From NCBI RefSeq assembly GCF_025263565.1, contig NZ_CP079867.1, positions 50,396 to 114,395 on the forward strand: a stretch of DNA of 64,000 nt. Direction: 5' to 3'. The position numbers and the translations under genes are program-made. Below the pieces are notes generated by a model. It was not told where the DNA came from. It searched no databases and saw only the letters and a program-made list of their open reading frames with translations. Shown piece after piece: positions 7,543 through 15,589 of the stretch (its first letter is position 1; each line of letters begins with the position of its first letter). This DNA comes from Mycobacterium sp. SMC-8. GTDB lineage: Bacteria > Actinomycetota > Actinomycetes > Mycobacteriales > Mycobacteriaceae.

Positions 7543-7563
7543 GTCCGCATCGTATACCATCAT

Positions 7564-7600
7564 CAACTAGTCGCGCTAGGCGCGCTAGCTCGACTAGTTG
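7564..7600. promoter_or_regulatory. Palindromic operator of the Phd/PIN toxin-antitoxin operon
   Basis: CAACTAGTCG (7564-7573) and CGACTAGTTG (7591-7600) form a perfect 10-bp inverted repeat. A second nested CTAG-centred pair (GCGCTAG repeated) lies in the 17-bp spacer. It sits directly upstream of the antitoxin start. Confidence 0.65.
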
Positions 7601-7949
7601 ACATAACGGAGGTTATCGGCAAATGCGTTGTGCAGCAGGGTAATTCGGCTTAGATAATTGCCAGAGTTGGTTGTCCGTACTATCCGCACTATGCCACACC
7701 GTGAGGCCAGATCGCACCCAGACCGCGAAGAAGGTCGCCCTGAGTTCGTTTCGCGCAGGCGCACAGACGGCGGCTTGCGAGCCGCGCTGAGCCCGTGTCA
7801 GCATCACTCGGCCACTTCCCGCGGAGCCCTTAAAACCCCTGCCCTACAACGGGTTACGGCTCAATACGTCACTGTGACAAAAAGGGGAGGCCGGCGAGTT
7901 ATCTAAAGCGGATATATACTGAGTGTCTCGACAGCATATACCAGGAGGT
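7601..7949. other. Intergenic stretch between two toxin-antitoxin modules
   Basis: No gene is supported here; the small frames on both strands lack ribosome-binding sites and motifs. It holds a perfect palindrome GTCACTGTGAC at 7868-7878 and an AT-rich patch (GGATATATACT, about 7910-7920) that is a likely promoter for the next toxin-antitoxin pair. Confidence 0.4.
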
Positions 7950-8159
7950 ATGGTGACGAAACGGCTGATCGACTTAGACGATGATCTCCTGGCTGCTGCA
8001 CAGCGTGAACTCAAAACCGCGGGCGTTTCCGACACTGTTCGGATGGCACTCCAGCAAGCGGCAGCCACCTCGGCACGGGCCCGTCAGGTCGCGTGGTTGC
8101 AGTCAGGCGCGCTCGAAGACATGGCGACACCCGAAGCGCGTAGGAACGTATGGCGCTGA
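7950..8159 (+). CDS. VapB-like antitoxin
   Basis: The protein has 69 residues from the ATG at 7950 (a GTG follows at 7953). The AGGAGG at 7943-7948 is unusually close to the ATG and fits the GTG slightly better. TKRLIDLDDDLLAAAQREL with SDTVRMALQQAA is the ribbon-helix-helix pattern of VapB-type antitoxins (DUF2191-like). It overlaps the following PIN toxin gene by 10 bp. The C-terminus ends with ATPEARRNVWR, typical of antitoxin tails that reach into the toxin. Confidence 0.8.
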   Translation: MVTKRLIDLDDDLLAAAQRELKTAGVSDTVRMALQQAAATSARARQVAWLQSGALEDMATPEARRNVWR

Positions 8160-8572
8160 TCGCGCGCTACGTCATCGACACCAGCGCGGCCGCGCGGATG
8201 CGGTCGGCGCCGGTCGGCGCTCGGCTGGCGCCATTGATAGAGGCCGGACTGGTCGCAACGACCGCACAGCTGGACGCCGAAGCGCTATACAGTGCGCGTA
8301 GCTCCGAAGAGTACGAACAACTTTGGTCCGATCGGCGGTTGGCGTATGAGTATCTGCCGACAGGTGACGAACAGTGGCAAGCGGCACTGGAGGCTCATCG
8401 CGCGCTCGCGCGAACGGGCCAGCATCGGTCGGTCGGTATGGCGGATCTGCTGATCGCGGCGGTCGCTGCGCATCACGAGGTAACCGTCATCCACTACGAC
8501 TCCGACTTTGAGACGGCCGCCGGCGTAATCCCCTTCGAACAGCGGTGGGTTGTGGAACGAGGCACCGTCTGA
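8150..8572 (+). CDS. VapC-like PIN-domain toxin
   Basis: The protein has 140 residues. The PIN residues are visible: Asp in RYVIDTSAAARM (about 10), Glu in AQLDAEALYSARS (about 44), Asp in SVGMADLLIAAVA (about 99) and a terminal Asp pair in VIHYDSDFETAA. It overlaps its antitoxin gene and has no gap for a separate promoter. It is a second PIN-type module about 0.5 kb from the first, on the opposite strand and with a different antitoxin fold, so the two are unlikely to be recent duplicates. The expected activity is RNA cleavage that stabilises the plasmid through post-segregational killing. Confidence 0.85.
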   Translation: MALIARYVIDTSAAARMRSAPVGARLAPLIEAGLVATTAQLDAEALYSARSSEEYEQLWSDRRLAYEYLPTGDEQWQAALEAHRALARTGQHRSVGMADLLIAAVAAHHEVTVIHYDSDFETAAGVIPFEQRWVVERGTV

Positions 8573-8587
8573 CTGGCGACGCGACCA

Positions 8588-8610
8588 CACAAATGTGGCA
8601 CACAAATGTG
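8588..8610. promoter_or_regulatory. Paired CACAAATGTG sites
   Basis: CACAAATGTG, a near palindrome, occurs twice (8588-8597 and 8601-8610) with a 13-bp period, 20 bp upstream of the excisionase-like gene. This is a likely operator. Confidence 0.5.
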
Positions 8611-8630
8611 CTCAGCTCTATACTTACCCC

Positions 8631-9299
8631 ATGCAGGAATACTTGAGCAGCACGCAAGTAGCTGATGAGCTGGGGATTAGCAGAGATGCACTCAACTCGG
8701 AGATCAGGGCTGGCCGTTTTATTGCCCCGGATGCTGTCGTCGGTGGCCGCTTTCAGGGATGGAGTCGCGAGACGGTGGAGCAGATCCGCCGAGATCGCGA
8801 GGGCGGGAATGTCATTCGGTGCGACGTCGCTGGTGTGCGATACCTGATCGCTGAGGTACGAGAGGCGGCCGAAACGGTCCGGGCGTATGGCTTTTCACCC
8901 GGAAAGCCCGTCAGCGACGTCTACGTGCAGATTCCGAGAACCTTACTGATCCTCGTCGCGCGGATGGAGTCCGAAATGCGGCGGCTGATTGTCCTCGATC
9001 ACACGTATGCACGCATCATCACCGGTAGCGATGACCCTCGGCACCACGAAGAGACACCCATCGAGTTCGAGGTGGACCCGGTGAACAGCCTCGTATTCCC
9101 GCTAGGGACCGATCCGCAGATGCGCTCGTACCGACTGCGCAACGCTGCCCAACAGTTGGGAGCCGTGGTGACACGGATGCCCGATGTTCTCAAGAGCGCA
9201 GAAGCTCGTGCCGTGATGCGGGCGCTGGGCACGGAGCGCGACAAAATCACCGACTACACCGACGAACTGGAACAGGACCTCAACGAGTCCATCGCATAG
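8631..9299 (+). CDS. Protein with MerR/excisionase-type HTH N-terminus
   Basis: The protein has 222 residues from the ATG at 8631; the frame is open upstream to 8550, but that part runs through the operator repeats. The N-terminus YLSSTQVADELGISRDALNS, then EIRAGRFIAPDAVVGGRFQGWS, is the winged-helix pattern of excisionases and MerR-like proteins (recognition helix, then the W after the wing). The remaining 170 residues (helical, with YVQIPRTLLILVARMESEM) are not recognised. A paired CACAAATGTG repeat immediately upstream suggests autoregulation. It is followed by a 200-bp gap and then an FtsK-like gene. Confidence 0.6.
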   Translation: MQEYLSSTQVADELGISRDALNSEIRAGRFIAPDAVVGGRFQGWSRETVEQIRRDREGGNVIRCDVAGVRYLIAEVREAAETVRAYGFSPGKPVSDVYVQIPRTLLILVARMESEMRRLIVLDHTYARIITGSDDPRHHEETPIEFEVDPVNSLVFPLGTDPQMRSYRLRNAAQQLGAVVTRMPDVLKSAEARAVMRALGTERDKITDYTDELEQDLNESIA

Positions 9300-9517
9300 C
9301 ACCAGATTAGGCAGTCCATGAGGTATCTTGGTAGGCAACGCCATTGCGCGAAGGCGGACTCCCTCGGTCGCGTTGCAGCTCCCGCCCACATCGGGGTACT
9401 GCTACCGAAGATCTCTCCGAGGACCAGGCTCATCGGGTCACGCGCTCCCAACAAAGATCGCACGTTGTTGATGTGGGCGACTACGGGCAAATGTCTTTGA
9501 AGGGACTCGTGATTTCC

Positions 9518-10279
9518 ATGGCATCTTCAAATGCGCGCAAGCGCGCGGCGCGTGAACACCAGCAGCGTTTCCCGGGTACACCGTATCCGGTGGCACTACG
9601 CGCCGTGTCCCACGGTGAAGAAGCACTCCAAGTCGTGATCGGCAAGGCAGGCGGGCATCCATACTGGGTCGACATTGAAGAGGCTGCGAGCGGAGGCAAC
9701 GGTCCGCATATTGCGGTGATCGGCACCTCCGAAGTCGGCCGTCGCAGCGTAGTCGATCTAATGATCGACTCGATGTCCGCCCGACCTCCTCAGCGCGGGG
9801 TTGAGGTGCTGACGACGCGGGGGGACATTAGCGGTACCGACCACCTGATTGAGGAACGGACTCGTCAGTTACAGCAGTGTGGGGTACGGGATTTCGCTGA
9901 ACTGCGCAGACGGAGCGCCACCGAGCAGAGCGACCCGGGTGACCGCAGCCATGCGGTAGTCGTGGTGGTCGACGGTGATCGCCTGATGGAGGAGTTCGTC
10001 CCGGTTGCAACGAGGGAAGGCCGCGTGACACGGGCAGGAGCCGACGAGTCATTGTCCGCACTGGCCCGCTTGCTGCGGCGCGGTCGTTGCCTGGACGTTC
10101 ACACAGTACTCAACGTGCGGCAGTTGTCAGGCCCGTGGCTCACGAGTCTGTCTGGGCTCATGTCAAGCGTCGTGGAAGTGGACGAGAGCGGCACTGCCGC
10201 CACCTGGCGAAATGTGGGCGTTCGCAGCGCCCCGGTCGATGTGGTGTTGCCAATGAACAACGAAGGAAAGCAGCCGTGA
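9518..10279 (+). CDS. FtsK/SpoIIIE-like protein with degenerate P-loop
   Basis: The protein has 253 residues from the ATG at 9518; a start at 9491 is possible, and neither has a strong ribosome-binding site. The N-terminal NARKRAAREHQQRFPGTPY, then ALRAV, resembles the lead-in of actinobacterial FtsK-like plasmid proteins. Next comes IEEAASGGNGPHIAVIGTSE, corresponding to the PHxLIAGTTGSGKS block, but the Walker A Lys is absent (GTSEVGRRS). A possible Walker B is AVVVVVDGD. The protein is shorter than functional FtsK-family transfer ATPases, so it is either a truncated relative or a non-catalytic partner. It overlaps the next gene by 1 bp. Confidence 0.5.
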   Translation: MASSNARKRAAREHQQRFPGTPYPVALRAVSHGEEALQVVIGKAGGHPYWVDIEEAASGGNGPHIAVIGTSEVGRRSVVDLMIDSMSARPPQRGVEVLTTRGDISGTDHLIEERTRQLQQCGVRDFAELRRRSATEQSDPGDRSHAVVVVVDGDRLMEEFVPVATREGRVTRAGADESLSALARLLRRGRCLDVHTVLNVRQLSGPWLTSLSGLMSSVVEVDESGTAATWRNVGVRSAPVDVVLPMNNEGKQP

Positions 10280-10701
10280 TGTCGATGTCATCCCCGGGGT
10301 CGCCGGACGCGTATCAGCAGATCGGTGCGCAGTACGTCGCGTCTATGCGTGACGGCCTATTGGGAAAGGTGTTGGAACAGGCCCGGTTTGGGGCGCTCGA
10401 TCCGGAGTGGCGCAGCAGTGTCGTGCTGCCAAAGGAGCGACTGCAGCCGCAGATGGTCACTGACGATGACCGGGCAGTGGTGATGGAAATCCAGCAGCTG
10501 CCGCGCCAGCCGTGGGAACCTGGTCAGGCCACTTGGCGGGTAGCGCTCAACGCGTGGTTCATTGCCCAGTTCGGCATCAACGAGCGAGCACGGGTACGCA
10601 GCGCCCAGACGCAGGTGACGCTACTCGAAATGCAGGGAATGACAGCCATGTCGAAGTTCACTGTCGCCGGCCTGACGGGGACCTACACCGCTTATCTGTA
10701 A
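10279..10701 (+). CDS. Hypothetical protein coupled to FtsK-like gene
   Basis: The protein has 140 residues. The ATG at 10279 overlaps the upstream TGA (TGATG) and has GAAGGAAAG as ribosome-binding site, so it is translationally coupled to the FtsK-like gene. The sequence is helical (PDAYQQIGAQYVASMRDGL; WRVALNAWFIAQFGINERAR) without membrane segments or known motifs. A role beside the FtsK-like protein is inferred from coupling only. Confidence 0.6.
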   Translation: MSMSSPGSPDAYQQIGAQYVASMRDGLLGKVLEQARFGALDPEWRSSVVLPKERLQPQMVTDDDRAVVMEIQQLPRQPWEPGQATWRVALNAWFIAQFGINERARVRSAQTQVTLLEMQGMTAMSKFTVAGLTGTYTAYL

Positions 10702-11124
10702 CTAACACCAAGAACTGAGCTGCCCAACTGTTCAGGACGAGCGCTACATGTGTACGCAGTGGAAGTACGAGTCGGATCGGGCTGCACATGTGTAGGACGT
10801 GGGTGGGTCTGTCATGCCCTTGACCGCACTCATCAGTCCAGTCGTTGGGTCTCATGCCGACCTCGCATGGCGGTATCACCGCCGGAATTGCCCATGGGTC
10901 AGCCAATCACGCCACGTTGACGGCGAGATAATAATTTGCCGTGGGCGGCGACTCCTGTGCTGGAAAACGCAGATGGCAGTCGTATAGCCTCAGCGAGGCG
11001 CAGGAGTTGCCGATAGCTGGGAAGCGTCTCGATATAGCCCGTGCTCAGCCCCGGGAGGTACTGGTGCCGCTGCGGCAAGGCTGAACAGGGGGTTGGGGTG
11101 CGCGGGGATCATCGGAGCTTTCTG
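10702..11124. other. Intergenic region with paired ACATGTGTA motifs
   Basis: No gene is supported. ACATGTGTA occurs at 10746-10754 and 10786-10794, 40 bp apart. The longer CATGTGTACGCAGTG at 10747-10761 recurs exactly upstream of the PE gene (59312-59326). A small GCCTC-agc-GAGGC hairpin lies at 10987-10999. It probably carries the promoter and operators of the diguanylate cyclase gene. Confidence 0.45.
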
Positions 11125-12216
11125 GTGTTTGGTCGGCTTGTTGGTGAATGGTGGCGAGAACCGGTCGACTACTCCGCGTACGTGCAGTATTTCGCCAAGC
11201 GGTCTATGGCCGGCGCTATTCGGGTGATGATCGGCGCCGGCATCGGCCTGATTTCGATCATCACCGTGGCCGCCTTGTTGCCTGCGGCCGAGCCCGCATT
11301 GACGACACCGAAAGTTGTCGTCATCGTTTTCGCAGTCGTGAATGCCTTCTGGGCGGTGATGTGGTGTGTTCGCCCGTGGCCGACGCGTCGGCAGTCAAGA
11401 GCGTTCGTTGTCACTTCAGATGTCGGTATCGCTACTGTGGCTCTGACCGGATCGAGTTGGCTCATGGGCCTTTTCGCCCTGAACTGCTTTGCGTTGATCT
11501 CGGTCTATCTGATGTTTTTCGACGGGCCTAAAGCGCTGACGCTGCACACCATCTTCATCCTCGCGACAACGGTAGCGTTTATCGCGCTGGCAAGCGCGGA
11601 CCACGCCCTCGGCGGAGCTGTCGCCGGCAGGATCCTCGGGGCCGTGGTCCCGGTGATTGCGACACCGCTGGGGATACAGTTCGGTATCCGCACGCTACGC
11701 AATGACGCCAACGAGTCCGCGATCGATCCGTTGACTGGTTTGTTGAATCGTCGCGGCCTTCACTTGCACTTCGGTGATCTGCTTGCCTCCGGTGCAGCGG
11801 CGAGCGGGGACGCGGTGGTGGTGATTGTTGTCGACCTTGACCGGTTCAAGGAGGTCAACGACACCTACGGCCACACTGTCGGTGACCGGGTGTTGGTGCG
11901 GTGCGCCCGGTTGATCACGGCGGCCGCCGGAGGTCGGGCCTTGATCGCTCGCGTGGGCGGCGAGGAGTTCGCCGTCGTCGATATCGCCGTTCCTGGCCGT
12001 GGCGCACAGAGCGCTGAGGCGATCAGGCGTGCGATCGCGGCGGGAGGCTCGCCGGACGTCACTGCCAGCGTGGGGGTCACTAGCGCCGAGCACACCCAGT
12101 TCGTCGTTGCTAACGAGCGTCCGCAGCTGGTGCTCGACACGCTCATTGCGCGCGCTGACCACGCGATGTTCCACGCGAAACGCAACGGGGGCAATGCAAC
12201 CCATCAGGTTGAGTGA
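11125..12216 (+). CDS. Membrane-bound GGDEF diguanylate cyclase
   Basis: The protein has 363 residues from a GTG with GGAG 7 bp upstream; the frame opens at 11041, but only this start has a good site. Residues about 30-190 hold five or six membrane helices (for example IGLISIITVAALLP and KVVVIVFAVVNAFWAVMW). A GGDEF domain follows: DPLTGLLNRRG at about 200, DLDRFKEVNDTYGH as the metal-binding and substrate region, and GGEEF at about 278. The motif is intact, so c-di-GMP synthesis from two GTP is expected. No RxxD inhibitory I-site precedes GGEEF. No EAL domain is present. The gene is monocistronic, with convergent AraC downstream. Confidence 0.85.
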   Translation: MFGRLVGEWWREPVDYSAYVQYFAKRSMAGAIRVMIGAGIGLISIITVAALLPAAEPALTTPKVVVIVFAVVNAFWAVMWCVRPWPTRRQSRAFVVTSDVGIATVALTGSSWLMGLFALNCFALISVYLMFFDGPKALTLHTIFILATTVAFIALASADHALGGAVAGRILGAVVPVIATPLGIQFGIRTLRNDANESAIDPLTGLLNRRGLHLHFGDLLASGAAASGDAVVVIVVDLDRFKEVNDTYGHTVGDRVLVRCARLITAAAGGRALIARVGGEEFAVVDIAVPGRGAQSAEAIRRAIAAGGSPDVTASVGVTSAEHTQFVVANERPQLVLDTLIARADHAMFHAKRNGGNATHQVE

Positions 12217-12233
12217 ATCTCTTTGTCCGCGGG

Positions 12234-13265
12234 CTACTTAGGTTCAATTCGCGTGATTGAATCGCCACCACCACGGGTGATGCGGTGGGCGGTGGGTGTG
12301 GTGTTGAACCAGCGTTTGCAGGATCGGGTGAGCACGCTTTGTTCGGAGTAGCCGAGTTGGTTGCATATTTGGTGCAGGCTCAGCTCGGTATCGAGCAGGA
12401 GCCGGTGGGCGGTGTCGCGGCGGGATTGGTCGACGAGTCGAGCGAAAGTGGTGCCTTCGGCGGCCAGTCGGCGTTGCAGCGTTTTGGGGTGCAGTCCGAA
12501 TTGGCGGGCGGCCACCTCGGCGGTGAGGTTCCCGGTAGGGAGCAGTTGGCGGATGACGCTGCACACGGTGCCCGAAAGGCCGCGGGCGGGGTTGCCAAGG
12601 GTGGTGGATAGGTAGTTCAGGGCGAGTTGGTGGGCGAGCGGGTCGTGGCTTAGTGGTTGTTGCAGGTCGGCCGCGCGCATCGTGAATCCGGTGGTCGGTT
12701 CGTTGAACTGGGGTGGGCAGCCGAAGTAGCGGCGGTAATCGGATCTGGTGCCCAGCGGTGGATGGGGTAGGTGCACTGCCACGGGCCGGTAGGTGGTGCC
12801 CAGGAATAGGTGCAGGACTCGCAGGGTGACACCGAGGGCCAGTTCGACTGCCTGGGCGTGTGGGGGTGTCGGGTTGAGTGTGAAGTCGAATTCGAACCGG
12901 CTCAGTTCGGGGTCGGGATGGGCGCTGATGCCGGTGGTGATTCCGGGACTGTAGGCGCTCATGTAGGTGTCGAGGATCGTGAAGGCGTCAGCGACGGTGG
13001 CCGCGGTGCGGGCGGCGACGCCGACCGGGCCGAGGATGTCGATGTTCTGTCGTATTGCGAGTTGGCGGCCGAAGTCGGCCATGTTGAGGATGGTGGCGGC
13101 GTCTTCGACCGCGGCGATGGCGTTGCGCAGCGGGATGAATCGATCGCGATGTCCGAGGTCGTCGGGGTCGAGGTTGGCCAGTGCCAGCACGGCATCAGGG
13201 TCGCCACCATAGGCGGTGACCAGCGAGGTGAAGCCGGTCAGCGACGACCCCCGGATCAAATGCAT
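12234..13265 (-). CDS. AraC-family regulator (OruR/ArgR-type N-terminus)
   Basis: The protein has 343 residues from the ATG at 13265; Met codons at 13292 and 13325 are possible but read into promoter-like DNA. The N-terminal 200 residues (TSLVTAYGGDPDAVLALANL, GVAARTAATVADAFTILDTY, RFEFDF) match the arabinose-binding-like domain common in mycobacterial AraC proteins. The C-terminus carries two HTHs: TAEVAARQFGLHPKTLQRRL and LHQICNQLGYSEQSVLTRSC with W and P residues in the expected places. It is divergent from the DUF1254-type lipoprotein gene, so control of that gene and possibly the sulfatase cluster is likely but not shown. A TTGACA-like element sits in the spacer. Confidence 0.85.
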   Translation of the reverse strand: MHLIRGSSLTGFTSLVTAYGGDPDAVLALANLDPDDLGHRDRFIPLRNAIAAVEDAATILNMADFGRQLAIRQNIDILGPVGVAARTAATVADAFTILDTYMSAYSPGITTGISAHPDPELSRFEFDFTLNPTPPHAQAVELALGVTLRVLHLFLGTTYRPVAVHLPHPPLGTRSDYRRYFGCPPQFNEPTTGFTMRAADLQQPLSHDPLAHQLALNYLSTTLGNPARGLSGTVCSVIRQLLPTGNLTAEVAARQFGLHPKTLQRRLAAEGTTFARLVDQSRRDTAHRLLLDTELSLHQICNQLGYSEQSVLTRSCKRWFNTTPTAHRITRGGGDSITRIEPK

Positions 13266-13420
13266 GTCCACTACAGTCAATAAGTTGTCCATAAATGTCA
13301 AGACAAGGAGGGTGGTGGGCAGCAAAGATGGTCGCGGCCCGGTTCGGCACCAAGGGTGCCATGGGGGCCGGCCCGTGGTGATCGACGGGCCAGCGGCGTG
13401 TGACGTTCGGATGCAAGGGG

Positions 13421-14869
13421 ATGTGGTTGAGGATTCACGGATTGTGGCGGCGTTGGTCGAATATCGTTGGGGTGGTGGCGTTGTCGGCAGCGATAGCGGC
13501 GTGCACTGGTGGCGAGGGATCGTCTGAGTCGGCCGAGGATACGGGTGAGGTGAGTGTGCAGCAGATTCGTGAGATCGCTAAGCAGGCCTACATTTATGGG
13601 TATCCGATGGTCGACAACTACCGGGTGCAGTACGCGTATTTCGTCGACGAGCACAGCCCACAGTTTGTGGGGCCGTGGAATCGTCTGCATTCCGATGCCC
13701 GGGTGTACACCCCGGCCGATACCACCATTCAGACCCCCAACTCCGACACCCCGTATTCCACGCTCGGGGCGGACCTGCGGGCTGAGCCGCTGGTGCTGAC
13801 GCTGCCGCCAATCGAGAAGGACCGCTATTACTCGATCCAGTTCATCGACGCCTACACCTACAACTTCGCCTATGTGGGCAGCCGCACCACAGGCAACGGG
13901 GGCGGCACGTTCTTGCTGGCCGGCCCCGGCTGGAGCGGTGAAAAGCCCGCGGGCATCGATGAGGTGATCCGGTCGGATTCCGACTTCGCGTTCGCGTTGT
14001 ACCGCACCCAGTTGTTCGGGCCCGATGACATCGACAATGTAAAGATGATCCAGGCTGGCTACACGATGGAACCGTTGTCGACATTCCTGGGCCAACAGCC
14101 TCCGGCCGCGGCACCTACGGTTGAGTTCCCGGTCCCGCTGAGCGCCGAGCAGCAACGCACGTCCCCGAAGTTCTTCGAGACGCTGGATTTCATCCTGCGG
14201 TACGTGCCGGTGCTGGATTCCGAGAAGGAACTGCGCACCAAGTTCGCGTCCATCGGGTTCGGCGCAGACAGTGATCTGACCATCGATAGCCTCAGCCCGG
14301 AGAAACGCGACGCGTTCGAGACCGCGTTCACCGACGCGTGGAAGGAATTCGACGGGTTGCAGGCCAAGATCGACGCCGGCAAGGTCAGCTCCAATGACCT
14401 GTTCGGCACGCGTCAGATGCTCGGCGACAACTACCTCTACCGGATGGCCGGCGCGGTCAACGGAATCTATGGCAACACCGCGGCCGAATCGATGTACCCC
14501 ATGTTCCCCAACGACGCCGACGGGCAGCCACTCGATGGCGCCAACACCTACATCTACCGGTTCGCACCGGGCCAGCTGCCGCCGGTGCGCGCGTTCTGGT
14601 CGCTGACGATGTATCGGATGCCCGAGAGCTTGCTGGTGGCCAACCCGATCAACCGCTACCTGATCAACTCGCCGATGCTGGCCAGTCTCAAGCAAGACCC
14701 GGACGGGGGTTACACCATCTACGTTCAGCACGAATCACCCGGTGCGGACAGGGAGTCCAACTGGCTACCCGCGCCGGAGGGCTCGTTTCGCCTCGTCGAA
14801 CGGCTCTACTGGCCCGAGCAGGCCGCGCTCGACGGCACCTGGCATGCACCCAAACCCCAGAAGACCTGA
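13421..14869 (+). CDS. DUF1254/DUF1214-type lipoprotein
   Basis: The protein has about 482 residues from the ATG at 13421; an upstream start at 13400 is possible. An Arg-containing n-region and hydrophobic core end in LSAAIAAC, a lipobox, so the mature protein should be lipid-anchored outside the membrane. Residues about 50-160 show AKQAYIYGYPMVDNYRVQYA and TPNSDTPYS, hallmark pieces of DUF1254. The C-terminal part has FWSLTMYRMPESLLVANPI and NWLPAPEGSFRLVERLYWPE, typical of DUF1214. The biochemical function of the family is not established. The gene is divergent from the AraC regulator and starts the cargo series leading to the sulfatase. Confidence 0.85.
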   Translation: MWLRIHGLWRRWSNIVGVVALSAAIAACTGGEGSSESAEDTGEVSVQQIREIAKQAYIYGYPMVDNYRVQYAYFVDEHSPQFVGPWNRLHSDARVYTPADTTIQTPNSDTPYSTLGADLRAEPLVLTLPPIEKDRYYSIQFIDAYTYNFAYVGSRTTGNGGGTFLLAGPGWSGEKPAGIDEVIRSDSDFAFALYRTQLFGPDDIDNVKMIQAGYTMEPLSTFLGQQPPAAAPTVEFPVPLSAEQQRTSPKFFETLDFILRYVPVLDSEKELRTKFASIGFGADSDLTIDSLSPEKRDAFETAFTDAWKEFDGLQAKIDAGKVSSNDLFGTRQMLGDNYLYRMAGAVNGIYGNTAAESMYPMFPNDADGQPLDGANTYIYRFAPGQLPPVRAFWSLTMYRMPESLLVANPINRYLINSPMLASLKQDPDGGYTIYVQHESPGADRESNWLPAPEGSFRLVERLYWPEQAALDGTWHAPKPQKT

Positions 14870-14978
14870 CGACAACCAGGCAGTATGTGGCGTCAACGTA
14901 GGGCGAACCAACACAGGGACCGACATCGATGTCGACTCCTCATGCTTTTCGACGTGATTGATTGGAGGTCACACGACC

Positions 14979-15452
14979 ATGCCCGGGATCGCTGAGCTGG
15001 CAATGGGTGCCGCGCCGATCGCCGGCGGTGTGTTGCTGGGCGCGGTGGCCGGAAACGTCAAAGGCCCCGACATCCGTGCGGGAATCATCGCCGATTTCGA
15101 TCTGCTGGACCGAATTCCCGCACAGCAGACCGACCGGCGCGCGGCGATGTCGCAGATGGTCGGCCAGCGCATCGACACGCTGGTCGAGGCCGGTGAACGC
15201 AGCCGTCAACTGCGCAACGCCGCGGCGTCCTATCAGGGCAACTGGCGCGACATTGTCGTGTTCGTCTGCGCGGTGCTGTTCACCATCGTGTGGTGGCACG
15301 TCAACCATCACCGCAGCAACTGGCTACCGATGTTTGTCATGTTGATCGTGCTGTCGGTGATCACCGGGATCTATGCCGTACGGGGTGTCGGCCGCGTCCT
15401 GACTCAACTGTCGCGCCGCACCGGCAGTCCGTCGCGGCACCTGGCACCGTAG
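14979..15452 (+). CDS. Two-helix membrane protein
   Basis: The protein has 157 residues from the ATG at 14979, with GGAGG 10 bp upstream. A glycine-rich N-terminal hydrophobic segment (AAPIAGGVLLGAVAG) is followed by a charged helix (DFDLLDRIPAQQTDRRAAMS), then two strong C-terminal membrane helices (DIVVFVCAVLFTIVWWHV and WLPMFVMLIVLSVITGIYAV). No family was recognised. It lies between the lipoprotein and the sulfatase in the same direction, with about 100-140 bp gaps, so it is probably part of one transcriptional block. Confidence 0.65.
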   Translation: MPGIAELAMGAAPIAGGVLLGAVAGNVKGPDIRAGIIADFDLLDRIPAQQTDRRAAMSQMVGQRIDTLVEAGERSRQLRNAAASYQGNWRDIVVFVCAVLFTIVWWHVNHHRSNWLPMFVMLIVLSVITGIYAVRGVGRVLTQLSRRTGSPSRHLAP

Positions 15453-15589
15453 CGAACTTCAGCAAACGGCCTGACCTTCTGGACGGCAGAATGGATTTAC
15501 CCCGCCAAGCAGACACCGTAGACAGGTGCGCGCGCGACGGTACTGGTCACAGCCGCCACCCGAAACACAAAACGAAGGAGTCGCGGACT

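Noticed and set aside
7613..7906. Small genes on either strand between the toxin-antitoxin modules
   Set aside because: No ribosome-binding site, no motif and unlikely composition on both strands.
15290..15589. Extended start of the sulfatase
   Set aside because: Overlaps the preceding membrane protein gene and has no ribosome-binding site, unlike the ATG at 15590.
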